Below, piece by piece: positions 49,597 to 61,400 of a stretch of DNA of 64,000 bases; the first letter of the stretch is position 1; the number at the start of each line of letters is the position of its first letter. The translations under genes and the position numbers were made by a program. This stretch comes from Orbilia blumenaviensis. Its lineage: Eukaryota; Ascomycota; Orbiliomycetes; Orbiliales; Orbiliaceae. The stretch covers positions 806,001 to 870,000 of the forward strand of contig JAVHNS010000013.1 of NCBI GenBank assembly GCA_036872755.1. Reading direction: 5' to 3'. The notes beneath the pieces were generated by a model. That model did no database searches. It saw nothing but the letters and a program-made list of their open reading frames with translations, and had not been told where the DNA came from.

Positions 49597-50742
49597 CTAT
49601 TGTTCCCTTCGTTTTACGAGGGAAGCTTCGACGACTCTTCTACCCATCTCACCATCGCCACCCCACTCCATTCCCTGTAAAAACTCCTCCAATGCAGCTT
49701 CATACCCTAGGTGCACCATCTCTTCGTCAACCTTCACACCATTCTTTGCTAGAGCCCCAATCACACACGCAATCCTTGCAATCTCTGCTCTGGTCTCTGG
49801 CGATATCTCCTCGTTCACGTTCGAATATATTGCCTCTGAAGCTTCTTCTTCCAGTCTTGTGATACTGACACTCTTACCTTCCGGCCCTCCCGATTCGGTA
49901 AGCGGTGTTGTATGTTTTGCGATGTAAATGTATCCGTTTACGCCGAGATAGATATCTACTTCACCGCCGCCGTTGGAGGTATTCATCGTTAAAACATGAG
50001 ATTTCATCCGTCGGACCATCCCAGCGTCAATCATCATGAATACTCCGTTACGGAGTTTTCCATATTTTAAACTTCGGGTGTGAAGACTTGCTTGTCCGTC
50101 GTTTGAAAGGGTCTGTACTTCTGCGACCAGTAAATCGCCTTCTGAGAAAAATGTACGGATTTGAAGTTCGTCCGTCGACGTTCTTTTACGGAGGATTCCA
50201 CCTGGTAAGTTTATCGATGATAGAAGTAATGTTGCTGAATGAGGTGCTGCAATGTCTACCCTCCATCTCTTGGTCTGAACTTCGAGGATCCGACCGACTA
50301 CTAAGTCACCTATTTCGGGTACGTAGCGGAATTTGAGGGCTCGAATGGAGAGGAGTTTGTTTGTTTTCGATATTGTGCCGGCGAGGGAGGAGACGATGGA
50401 TTGACTGCCTGATTCGTGAGATTGACAAAGATAGGTTCCGTGGCCACTGTATTCACAACCCCTAAATTAGCATTGCCATAAAAATGCGGTAGACGGATGC
50501 CTACGTAGTAGATGTACTGTATGAATATGGGGAACACCGGCGTACCGCATCCATTGAGGGTCGTCGGTGACAACCTCGCCGGGCGTCACAATACCGCCTG
50601 TCTGCCTGCCTGCCCGTCGCGGGGCATCGCTGTCCATTGCTATATCTCCTTCATTGTCGAAATCGAGGCGAACACCACCTTCATCATCCTCTTCATCGGC
50701 GGCCGTTACGAACGGTGCTGGCGCTATTATTTGTATCGGCAT
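49597..50742 (-). CDS. RRP4: Exosome complex RNA-binding subunit Rrp4
   Basis: One of the three cap subunits of the RNA exosome, which guides RNA into the barrel and to Rrp6/Rrp44. Two exons, 50742-50546 and 50446-49597 (donor GTACGC, acceptor ACAG), give 348 residues. The join produces RGHGTYL, the conserved N-terminal strand. An S1 domain follows (VPEIGDLVVGRILEVQTKRWRVDI), then the linker EGDLLVAEVQ, and a KH domain with the diagnostic glycine motif LGVNGYIYIAK (about residue 235). The first 60 residues are acidic and proline-containing. I chose MPIQIIAPAP as the start because orthologues begin in this way; an upstream in-frame Met at 50835 would add 31 residues. The gene is back to back with URA4 (302 bp). 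Confidence 0.94.
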
Positions 50743-51044
50743 ATTGGACCAGGTGTGTGAGTATCGCTGAAGCTGTCGCGAAGAGTGCAGGTCAGGCTGG
50801 TTGGCAGGGTTTTGTTTGTTTCGGCTCGATCGCAAATAAATTTAGATGCCGCATTCCAACACTGCGGCAGCAAGCTTGACTTAGCGGGGTTAAATTCTAA
50901 ACTTCCAAAACCTCTAGCTTTTCAAGGCAGCTCTGAAGCTTCACCGCCGGAAACGAGACTTAGTCCAGGGCCACTAGTCCATATCTTCGAAACCTCGGCT
51001 TCGTATAAAAGGCTCTAGTTTTAATACTAGAATAGTTCAAGATA
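50743..51044. promoter_or_regulatory. Shared upstream region of RRP4 and URA4
   Basis: 302 bp separate the two divergent start codons, so both core promoters must fit here, overlapping the alternative upstream RRP4 reading frame. The URA4 side has a TATAAAA word at 51004-51010, about 35 bp before its ATG. Confidence 0.55.
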
Positions 51045-52412
51045 ATGACACTCAAAGACCATCTCCACCTGCGGGGCTCTGTCTCCCACAATGACGACGA
51101 CAAGGACTCGAAAGAGTCGCCGGAATCCGAATCTACAGCTAGAAAACTATTTCGACGTCTGAAGTCTGGTGGAAAATCATCCGACGAGGAAAGCGGGGAC
51201 GAGGCAGTCGTAGAAGCTCAGTCGAAACATCGATCAGACTCAGAAGCCGAGGTAGTCATTGAACTCCCTCCGGCTGCGGACTTCCATGTTCATTTACGAG
51301 ATGGATCGATGATGGAAACGGTCACTCCGACCATTGAGAATGGCGGCGTCAATTTGGTATACGTTATGGTATGCGCTCTTCGTGACCGGCTTGTTAGGAT
51401 ATAAAATCTGTGAAATCTAACCGTCTATACGAAACAGCCAAACCTCGTACCCCCATTGACAGAACCTTCGGCGGCGCTTGCATACATGTCAAAACTTAAG
51501 GCACTTTCTCCAAAAACAACGTTCCTTCCAACTCTCTACTTGCACCCATCAATCACTCCTGCAACTATAGCAGAAGCTGCAGCATCCGGAATCGTCGGCG
51601 TAAAATCTTACCCTCGAGGCCTAACTACGAACTCCGATTCCGGTGTTCTTTCATACGAGTCCTTCTATCCAGTATTTCAAGCCATGTCCGATCATGATAT
51701 CGTCCTAAACCTCCACGGCGAATGCCCATCCACACCAGCTGAAGATGTCGCGGGTATTGAAGATGAAGACGTTACAATTCTAAACGCCGAGGCAAAATTT
51801 TTGCCGACATTACTATCAATCCATCAGCAGTTCCCAAAGCTTAGAATAGTGTTGGAACACTGCACTACTGCCGCCGCCGTTGAGGCCGTTAGAGCTTGCG
51901 GCCCCACCGTTGCGGGAACGATCACTGCGCACCATCTATTTTTAACAATAGATAACTGGGCGGATGACCCGTTTTGTTTCTGCAAGCCGGTTGCGAAGTT
52001 ACCGGCTGATAGAGCAGCATTACTAGCCGCTGCGAGCAGTGGAGATCCCAAGTTCTTCCTAGGCACTGATTCTGCACCCCATCCTAAGCCTGCAAAGCAG
52101 GGAAGATCCGGAAACAACAAGACGGTAGCTGGAGTGTTTACACAGCCTTATGCGGTACAGTTAGTAGCTGAAGCATTTGATAAGGTTGGTAAGGCGGATA
52201 AGGAGACACTGGAAGGATTCTGCTGTAGATTTGGCAGGGACTTCTATAAAGTGAAGGAGAAGGGAATCGAAGTCGAGGGTGCTGATAAGAGGAAGATTGT
52301 ACTAATGAAAGGACTGGGAGAGAGGGCTGTAAATGAGATTGGGGCTGGAGATGGGGCTGTGGTACCGTTTAGAGCCGGTGAGGGGGTGTGGAGTTTACGA
52401 TGGAAGGACTGA
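51045..52412 (+). CDS. URA4: Dihydroorotase with N-terminal extension
   Basis: Third step of pyrimidine synthesis: cyclises carbamoyl aspartate to dihydroorotate. Two exons, 51045-51368 and 51438-52412 (GTATGC donor, AACAG acceptor), give 432 residues. Zinc ligands and active-site motifs are all present: DFHVHLRDG (H81, H83), a candidate carboxylated lysine in GVKSYPRG, LNLHGE, VLEHCTT and LGTDSAPH. The catalytic part is of normal length and like bacterial pyrC/yeast Ura4. Unusual is the first 75 residues, rich in Ser, Asp, Glu and Lys (RKLFRRLKSGGKSSDEESGDE), absent from the roughly 364-residue yeast enzyme. There is no Met between residue 1 and the catalytic domain, so the extension is probably translated. 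Confidence 0.95.
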
Positions 52413-53295
52413 ATCATATATTGGAATCTAGATTTACTGAGTATAGGCTAGTTACTCGTGAAGGCAGTTTGGGTTTAGATGGATTTGAATGGATTTTGGG
52501 GGATCGAGGTTATTGATATGAACAAAAGTCTCTACTCGCTCTAATACAAACTTGAAAGGTCCCTCTGACCGCTCATGCAGTTGTTCAACGATTCCGATTT
52601 GATGTTCATACTATAATTAAATTGAAAACATATGTACTATAGCTAATGGGTGGGTTCTATAGACCGATTCTAGAGTATAGGACAAGAGTGGGAAATGACG
52701 CTTACTACTTGAGTACTCATACGTGGTCAGGGTATATAAGGAGATTAATAATATGATAAAATGGTATTCTACATGGCCGCACGGGTATCGATATCTCCTG
52801 GCACTAATTCCCTACACACTAGTGTCTGGATGGAAAATTCATACATTTTTTTAAGAGGTTACTTTCCTAACAGAGGACAGGTTAACTATATATATATTAG
52901 AGAGGGAGAAAAAAAAAAACACCCCTTTGATTCAAGCTAGCTAGCTACACCAAGTCTATAGTAGACATGGGCATAGTCTCGTAGTATGGAGTTGGAGCTA
53001 GGATGGATAGCGCAGCATTCAGTGTCGAGCCTGGACGCATGTGTGGTATATTTGCCATCATTTGCGTTGATCACTAGCCACATTCCACTGTGTGGCGGCA
53101 TGACGCTAAAAAAATTTACACAGCACAACAAAGCTCTTATCAGCTCCACTGACTCAACCTCAAAGAAAGCAATTCCCACGCCATCACCACCGTTGCTTTA
53201 CCCTATCATCTACCCTCACCCCTATCAATTGCATCGCATCCTGAATATCCTAAAAGCCATCAATAATCCATCCAGCGCAAAGCTAACGGTTCAAT
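52413..53295. other. Spacer between URA4 and eIF2-beta
   Basis: About 880 bp, AT-rich, with a short (TA)n tract near 52890 and a 10-A run near 52910. The last 150 bp are C/T-rich, in keeping with a highly expressed downstream gene. No gene seen. Confidence 0.6.
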
Positions 53296-54627
53296 ATGTC
53301 TGACGAAGAGGTAAGAAGAATCCACACGATCCCACCTTATCGTGGCTTTCCCCACAATAGCTTCTAGCTTAGCCACGAGGAGCAAGTGAACTAACAAGGG
53401 CTTCTATAACAATGTAGCAGAAGAAGTCGGTCGCCTTTGGCGAAACTACAGACCTTGAGAATGGAGAGAAGGTTGAGACCAACGAGGGATCGACTGCTGA
53501 AGGCCATTCTGTTGCCGGTAGGTTGCCACCGTATTCCCGTTCTATCTGTATCACAATACCTTTATAACGAGACTCTGGACCGCTTTTCTTATACCTGGAT
53601 TTTCTATAAACTTCCATAATATATATTTAGGCACAAACATCAGTGCTGACGAGATGAGCTCCCGCATAGAAAATGGCGAAGCCGAAGCCGAAGCCCCGGC
53701 CACATTCGACCCATCCGCTATGAAGAAAAAGAAGAAGCCAAAGAAGGAGAAGGAATCTGAGAACGGCGAGGAGGCACCAAAGGAAAACGGCGACGGAGAA
53801 GGGTTCGATCCCAAGTCACTAAAGAAAAAGAAGACCAAGAAAGTAAAGACCGAGGATGGCGAAGCCGCTGAAGGTGACGGAGAAATCGACTTCTCAAAGC
53901 TCAAACCGAAGAAAACTACCAAGAAGAAGAAGGCACCCGCTGGTGATGATGATGAGTTCCAAAAGCGTCTTGAGGAACTTGGTCTTGAAGACAAAAAGGA
54001 TGAACCGGCTGTCCCACAGACCCAAGAGGAGATTGAGGCCGAACTTGCACAAGGAACCGGCGTCTGGGCCCAGGATAATGCTACACCATTCAAATACTCT
54101 CAGCTTCTAAAACGCTTCTACATCAACCTTTACGAAGACCACCCAGAACTCTCTGGTGATGGCCGCCTAAAGAACTACAAGATTCCGCCACCCCAGGTTG
54201 CCCGTGAAGGTAACAAGAAGTCCATCTTTGCCAATCTTCCTGAGATTGCAAAGAAGATGAAGAGAAACCCGGAGCATATCATTCAATTCATCTTTGCCGA
54301 GTTGGGTACCAACGGTTCCGTCGATGGTGCTGGAAGATTGGTTATCAAGGGTCGTTTCCAGCAGAAGCAGCTGGAGAGCGTTCTGAGACGATACATTGTT
54401 GAATATCTGACCTGTGGCACTTGCAAGAGCCCGAACACCACATTGATGAAGGAAAACAGACTGTTTTTCGTCAACTGCAATATCTGTGGGTCCAGGAAAT
54501 CGGTTTCGTATGTGCCCCGTGCCCAATTGCTCTTGATAGTTAGGAGTGATACTAACGAAGTGAGTATAGTGCCATCAAGACTGGTTTCCAGGCTGCCCTG
54601 GGCAAGAGAAAGAAGCAGCAAGCCTAG
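53296..54627 (+). CDS. SUI3: Translation initiation factor eIF2, beta subunit
   Basis: Part of the eIF2-GTP-Met-tRNAi ternary complex. Four exons: 53296-53310, 53418-53517, 53631-54507, 54570-54627, giving 349 residues. The first exon encodes only MSDEE. Three lysine blocks, the binding sites for eIF5 and eIF2B-epsilon, are visible in the N-terminal half (KKKKKPKK, KKKKTKK, KKTTKKKK), each followed by acidic text. The core domain starts near YSQLLKRFYINLYEDHPEL, and the C-terminal zinc ribbon has CGTC...CNIC (C4). The last exon supplies AIKTGFQAALGKRKKQQA. The last intron has an ACTAACG branch. Exon 2 starts at a TAGCAG double acceptor, so one Gln may be optional. Confidence 0.96.
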
Positions 54628-56955
54628 GCGTTTCCTGGGTAGTGCTTATTTTATGCATTTCGAAGATCTTTTACGCTGTATCGGGTTCATTCTAGGGTCC
54701 TTCATCCCGAGATAATTCTCTTGCATACTTCTACTAACACCCTGTCATACACCAATCATTATAATGACTGGCCGATTGACTGACTGACGCACGTCATCAC
54801 ATTCCTCTTTACCCTTCACTTCTGTCTCCTCAAACTCTCTCGACCACCCCTGTTTTCTCTTATCATTCGTCATATTATTGGGTGTTAGTGTTTTACCCCT
54901 CTTATTGTTTCCATCTCGGGTCTCTTTGTCGAGCATTTTGATGGATGGGTTCTGTTTACAATGTGATTCCGCTTTTTATCTTTTATGAGTACCAGTTCCA
55001 CGATTTTAATGTTGGTCTCCTCGTTCTCTTTCCTTCATTGTTTTCTTAAAATTCCCTTATGCGTTGGCGAGAATGATGATGATGACGACGACAACGAAGA
55101 GGATGAAGAGGGTGATTCCCCATGTAAATTTACGTTGGGTTTTTTTTCTGACTTAAGGGAGGTTTAAAAGTCCGTAGATGGGGAATGAATTTCAATTTCC
55201 GTATTTCCACCAATAACATTCTACAACCGCCTGGGGCATGCCCGTTCACAGCACATTATTATATTAGGAATGTAGTAATATATCATGCATTGGGAAGCAC
55301 GACTCGAAGCCCTACGCCTTAGCAAAAGTGTAATACCGCCCCACTTTGCTTAAAAATAATTGGATACCCAGAGCTTAAACGGATAGCTATAGCTTCTCAA
55401 GTGATTGCAGGGAAATGGGTCTTGTGAAATGCATGACAGCGGCTGAGTCCTGGAGTCCGGGAACTTCCTTCCTAAACAGGGATATCGAGAGCTTTGTCGA
55501 CCTGCAAGGACAAGCTCCACCATTCGGCCTCCAAGCAAAAACGCCACGGTTTCCGCGCATGATTTCTGCATGTTTTGCTGACTGTGATAGGTAGGGTACC
55601 TGTTTGTCTCGTATGCAAAATGGGTACATACATCTTGATGCATGGTTATCGGACCCGAGACAACTACAACTACAATACCCAGTACATGCTGACCGATGAC
55701 AGTGTCAGTTGGATGCATAGAATCAAAGCGACCACCTTGGTTTTTCGCACCAAAAAGAAGCTTATCCAACCCCGCTTGACGCAAAACTGCTTAGGGTGTT
55801 GGTGAGCTTGTATCTTTTCAAAGGATTTTTTTTAAAGCAATGGCGCTAGACAGGGGTAGCTTGCCTTCTTCATAAAGCTTTTTTGGTTGGCGCGAAAGTG
55901 GATAAAGTGGAAAACCGCTCCACAGCCTCAATTTCAACCACCATGAGGTGAATTGGACTGTACATCTGCAGCTGGGCCCATGGGATGTAACTGTGAATAG
56001 CGCACAGATCGGAAGACCAGAGGCTACTTGAAACAAGCCGTTGGATCGTGAGCTCAAAGTCGGTCCCCCAGAGGCTGAGGCTGGAAACTCACCTTTTGAG
56101 AGTTTTTGCCATTTTGGACAGGTATATATAAATATGATGTAGCTGCCCCGCGACGGTACGTCAGGAAGGGCGGGAGTACATAAACAGGATCTGAACCCGA
56201 AATATCTTTACGGAAGCTTCTGCGATCATTTCCCCCATTGATATTTCTGTTGCTCAGAGGTCTTGGAGTTTATCGTTGGTGGAGAACCAAGAGCTAAGGT
56301 TCGTATTTCGCTGCTTATTGGTGTTTTTTTCTGGGTTAGATCATAAGCGCCCGGCCCCTCTTTCATTCGAGCTGTCGCAACGTCCGATTTGAACACCTGT
56401 AATTATACGCTGTCGGCAGACCAGACTCGTGCCTTTCTGCTTTTCTCTGGGCGTGCCTTTGTTCTTTAAAAGTCGGCCTTTCCGGGTTTAAACGGGAGTG
56501 ACTTGGTCGCTCTTTATTTCACGTTTTCTTCTGCTGGAGCTTAAACTCGTCTTCTTGTCCAAACGCCGCAGAGCTAGCTGCTTCGCCGAAGTCCGTCGCT
56601 CGCTGCAAAAAGGTTATTAAAACTTGGCTGGGATCGAATCGAGTCCCGCGATATCACCAGCCCGGTTGACCCGCTTTTGAGATACCTCCCTTCTCTCTAT
56701 TTCTGCATAAGCTTGAATTTCTCTGTTTGGGCTACTATTTTTCTTCAGCCTCACGGGCCGTTTGGATTTGCTAATCTGACTCTTCTTGCGCGTGCGCTGA
56801 ATTCTTGGTGGCCATAGGCAGTTTCGTTTGACGCATACATACTCGATCCAACAGCTGAACCGACAGCTGAACCATAACGTACACGGCTCGGGAGTTTTCC
56901 ACACCGAGAGCATCTCTTTGAACGATAAGTTAGGCATTTGCGCGAAAAGGGCGTC
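54628..56955. other. Spacer between eIF2-beta and AIM24-like gene
   Basis: About 2.3 kb. A GATGATGAC-type tract lies near 55071-55110. The minus-strand open stretch 55350-55784 shows no domain. The 600 bp before 56956 are moderately pyrimidine-rich and probably hold the AIM24 promoter and 5' UTR. Confidence 0.55.
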
Positions 56956-58435
56956 ATGTCTGGTTTCCAAGGATCTCCACCGCCGCAGGGTGGTTACTAC
57001 CCTCGTAAGTAGTTTAAACTGTTCGTTTTTCCTTTGTCCCTCGTTATGGAAATACTCGGTTCGGAGGCATCACGAGAACCTGCTTGCGTGTATTTCAGTT
57101 GGCGGGATAAAGCGGGTTGTGAATTGGTAGGCGGCGACTACGCGAGATTGTTGGTGATTGTTGGAAGGGGGTGGTTACTGCATGCATATATCTCATGAGG
57201 GTGTGATAATGGATATTGTGAATCATGATGCATTGGAAATTCAGTGAAGACAAGAGGCTAACGGTCCCCGAAGCCCCCCCGGAGAAAGGAAACTACCCAC
57301 CACCATCCGGTGCACCACCAGGACAATTCGCCCCACCACCTCAGCAATTCGCCCCTCCACCTCAGCAGTCGTTTGCACCTCCACCAAACCAATTCAGCCC
57401 ACCACCTCAGGAACAGCGTGGGTCGCAACAGTACTTTTCTCCACCGCCTCAGAACTTTGGGCCTCCTTCGGGACCACCGCCGCAGCAGCAGGCGCCGCAA
57501 CAGAATTTCCAACCGCAACCTCAGGCTGGGCCATCTGCACCAGTTCCCCAGGCCGGAAGCGGTGCGATCAGCCAGGAACTTGTCGGGCAATTTAATGGCG
57601 GCAGCTACAGAATTGATCATCGGGATTCGAATACCATCTTGACCATGAACTTGGCACACGGATGCCCAATTACCGCCAAGCCTGGTAAGAACTTCATTTT
57701 GAATATCCATCATGGAATGAATATTGAAAAAGAGCGCATGCTAAGAGTTGTGGGTTTATAGGTTCAATGGTTGCCATGGCTGCCACCGTAACACTTAAGG
57801 GATCCGTAAAAGTTTCCCTCAAGAAGCTCATCAGCGGTGGTGAACTCGCCCACTCTACATTCACTGGCCCCGGAGAAGTTATTCTTGCACCAGCTTCCCT
57901 TGGTGATGTCGTGCCTATTCGCTTGGATGGAAACCAACAATGGACGATGGGTAAGGATGCCTTTTTGGCGAATACCCAGGGTGTCATCAAAGATTATAAG
58001 AGCCAGGGCCTCGGTAGTGCGATGTTCTCTGGAGAGGGATTGTTCGTGTACAAGATCACTGGACAGGGTGTGCTCTTCGTAACAAGTTTGGGAGCAATTA
58101 TTCAGAAGAATTTAGCCCCTGGAGAGCAGTATATCGTCGATAACGGACGTAAGTATCTTAAACTAGCAACCTTTTCGAAATACAAAAAAGGAATAAATGA
58201 TAGCTAACATACATCAATTTTAGATCTCGTCGCCTGGAACTGCAAATACGTCATTGAGAGAATTGCAAGTGGCGGTATTATCAGCGCATTATCATCAAAT
58301 GAAGGCCTTGTCTGTCGCTTCAGCGGGCCAGGAACAGTGTTTATCCAGACCAGAAATCCAACAGAGTTTGGGGCTTGGATTCGGTCGCACGTGCCTACAG
58401 GTGGGGGTGGAGGCAGTTCCCTCCTTTCCTTCTAA
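56956..58435 (+). CDS. AIM24: AIM24-family protein with Pro/Gln-rich N-terminus
   Basis: Four exons: 56956-57004, 57274-57684, 57762-58148, 58224-58435, giving 352 residues. Residues 1-110 are a proline- and glutamine-rich low-complexity segment made of PPPQQF-like units. The AIM24 domain (about 117-340) is a double beta-roll: [14 protein letters not shown], the junction [57 protein letters not shown] and the end FIQTRNP. The yeast member is mitochondrial and affects inner-membrane organisation (MICOS). This form lacks an obvious mitochondrial presequence and resembles the cytosolic/bacterial TIGR00266 type, so location is uncertain. The first intron (269 bp) uses an AAG acceptor 9 nt after a GCTAAC branch, the least secure junction. 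The C-terminus is Gly/Ser-rich. Confidence 0.9.
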
Positions 58436-61400
58436 AGTCGTTCTATGCACTATTACTTTTCTAGTAAAAAACGGGATAAAGAATTTTTTGTATAAAAAAA
58501 CGGGGGTATTTATTGCGATCCATACGATCGTGTATATATACACCTCGGGATTTTGTATTCCTTCGGGGAAAAACAGGTGGTGGAGAGGTAGTGTATTTTT
58601 TTTGTTATATTCTTTTGTATCGTGACTAATATGTGGCGTGATATGTTAACTATAGGACGATGAGCGTGGGAATGAGTGTTTGTTGATCAAAGGTCTTGTT
58701 GAGGAGCTACCTAGCTGTCGTTCTTTTCGCTTTTCCATTACCTTTCTCTTCGTTTTGTGGTACTTTTTTTATGGAAAGACCGGTTAGCTGGATATGGCTA
58801 GTTCAGATGCTTCGAAGGTTACGATATGTATACGCATTGAGGAAAGTTGGGTAATGGGTTCTCAGAATGGATATGATGTATTCATATGATACATGGGGCC
58901 TAGGCCCGTGAAACGGCGCCAGCCGTAGATTGAATTACAATTGCTTTACGTAGTAGATATCTCAGTCATCATATAAAAGGATTGGACATACCGTACGGGG
59001 TTTTGGCTGGTTTCTCAAGACGGTTTATAGCAAAAAGGGAACTTAAAACAGGATAAATAACGATTTGGAAGCGAATAAGACGGCTTGCCTTCTTTTTAAA
59101 ATGTTTTAATATTCGGAAGCAGTCCCAGAAAAGTACCAAAACCCCCTACGGTATATATATGCATGTGTAGCCGCTAAGGCGGATTATATTGATATACTAC
59201 ATCGAGTGAGTGTACTAGGTCTGAAAGTCCGGGTCGGTCACCGTATACATTAGCTATAGCGCGAGCAAATATCACTATCGAAATAAAATCATATGACATG
59301 ATCATTACCAACGCCAATTGATGCTTTGGCGCTAGTACTATAATATATAAACTTGATCACGCCATGGCCCGAGCTTTGGCTCGGTGAATGCACTATTTCG
59401 AATACGAACTGTTCATGATCATAGCGCTAGGCTCGAGAGGAGTCGAAGTATACCTATCCGCTTACCGGCTAGAATTATAAGCGATCAAAGAGAGGGGGCT
59501 AGTTGAGATATGAATATCTATAGATCTAGGGCGAAATGATATAGACCAGTACATTGTTCGAATCTAGCGTGTGTGTTTCTGCAACTCTGAACGTGGGAAA
59601 TATTGGGGTTGGCCATGACCTTTGAAAATGAACATATTTAAAAAGGAGAATGGAAAGGGGAGAAATAAAAAAATGAAATAAAAAAAGGAAGGGAGAAGAA
59701 GGAAGGAGAAGAAAAAAAGAAGAGAAGAAAGAGACTGAGGCGGGCCCCTTTCATCATGCATGATCAGCTGACATCTGACCGTCGACTCGGCCTCGAGATC
59801 TGTGGATTATGCATACTTCATATTTGTTTGTTTCGTGGAGTTGGCTTAGCTGATACTGATATATCGCAATCGAGACCGATTCCGAGCCTTGAAAGCGCAA
59901 GTCTAACCTATCTTTGATATCGTCTGCATGTATCGTAGTCTGTATTTTAGCGTCAAGGGGATAAGCTAGTTTTTTTCTGAAAAAAGCTCATGAATAGTCT
60001 CTTAGCTGGCTTCACGCCAAGCTGGTACCAGTATTGAATCTGATATCGTGCCTTGTCTATTGCATGATACTAGGTGATTAACTGGCTAAGCGCTGGCTCG
60101 GGGGACGCAAAATTGCCAGAATACCCTCAGGTTTTAATATTGAAACTCACCACCGGGGATGTGCCTATGTTGAAAATAAGATTTGAGGACGGATGAAGAT
60201 GTATTGCATATATGTTCAGACTGTGGTGCTGACCCAAAAGGCCGGTTTAGTCTTTAGCCAGTTGAGTTACGTACTTGTTACCCAGTATCTAGGTCGGTAT
60301 GCATGCACAAGCAAGTTAAAATCTTGGTCAATGGAAAGCGCACAGTCCACGATCTCAAGATCTGCACGTTCCCATCCACCCGATCCCGATCGACAGGATC
60401 GTCGATAAACGGAGTGTATCAATGCATCAACAACACACCAGTTTTCTGGGCCTGACGTTAAAATAAATCTTACAAGGGGACGGGAGGAAGCCACGGGGCG
60501 GTTGCGATCGAACGAATCAAATATCCCGATGCCTCACCAGTCTTTACTGCGCCAATTTCCAGCCCTCCACAAAACAATAGGTTTCACACGAACCGTGGAG
60601 CAACTATATTGTTCTAGTTCCTATTTGGGATCACCAAGTTTTGAAACGGGAACCATCAATCGATCTTGGGATAAACGGGACGTCAAAGCGTTGTTTGTGA
60701 ACCGTCTACTACCCCAACTTTAGTATGGCCATCGCAAATATACAAGTGCTGTACCGTCTGCGGCTGAAGGGATATGGATAAGTCCCGTACGAGAGAGAGA
60801 AACGAAGTCTGAGGCCCCTGAGCTTTGCGAATCACGAAGCGAGCGAGTGGGAAAGCCATGAATCGTATCCTTTAATCGCATTGTTCGGTAAGTGCCTTAA
60901 GACCCTTATAAATTGCATTGTGATATATGATATCGAATGGCGGACAAACATATTATTACTTAGGGCCTGGGGGCGACGGCAAGCCGAACCGAACATTTGG
61001 AAATAGGAGGGCACTAATATTAATGCTAGGCCATGCGAGATTAGCGTCCAGCTGACAAGCGCCCCGATTTCAAGGACTCGGGTCGGGTTGGAGGGCCGTT
61101 ATCATATGTCACTTGGTAAGTAAGCTGCTGCTGTCCTGATGAGATACGGTGCATTCAAGAATACGAGACATTCGAGAGCCCCGAAATCCAACAGTCGAGT
61201 TCCATCTCAACGTCAATTCCTTCAAAGCAAAAGTTAAGAAAGCTTGTCTTCCCTACTAAAATAATAACCATCATCTTGGCGACCAACTGTTTGAGGCAGG
61301 ATATCGCGAGATTGAGTTAGGTTGGTGGAACCTGCTCTGTTTTTTTGCTTTCTAACGGCAGTTGGTTTGGTTTCTCCTTCTGGCCCTGTTGCCCACAAGG

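Noticed and set aside
53551..54093. 180-residue minus-strand ORF rich in Ser and Phe
   Set aside because: Antisense of the lysine-rich eIF2-beta N-terminus.
55350..55784. 144-residue minus-strand ORF
   Set aside because: No domain, no splice context, lies in the 5' flank of the AIM24 gene.
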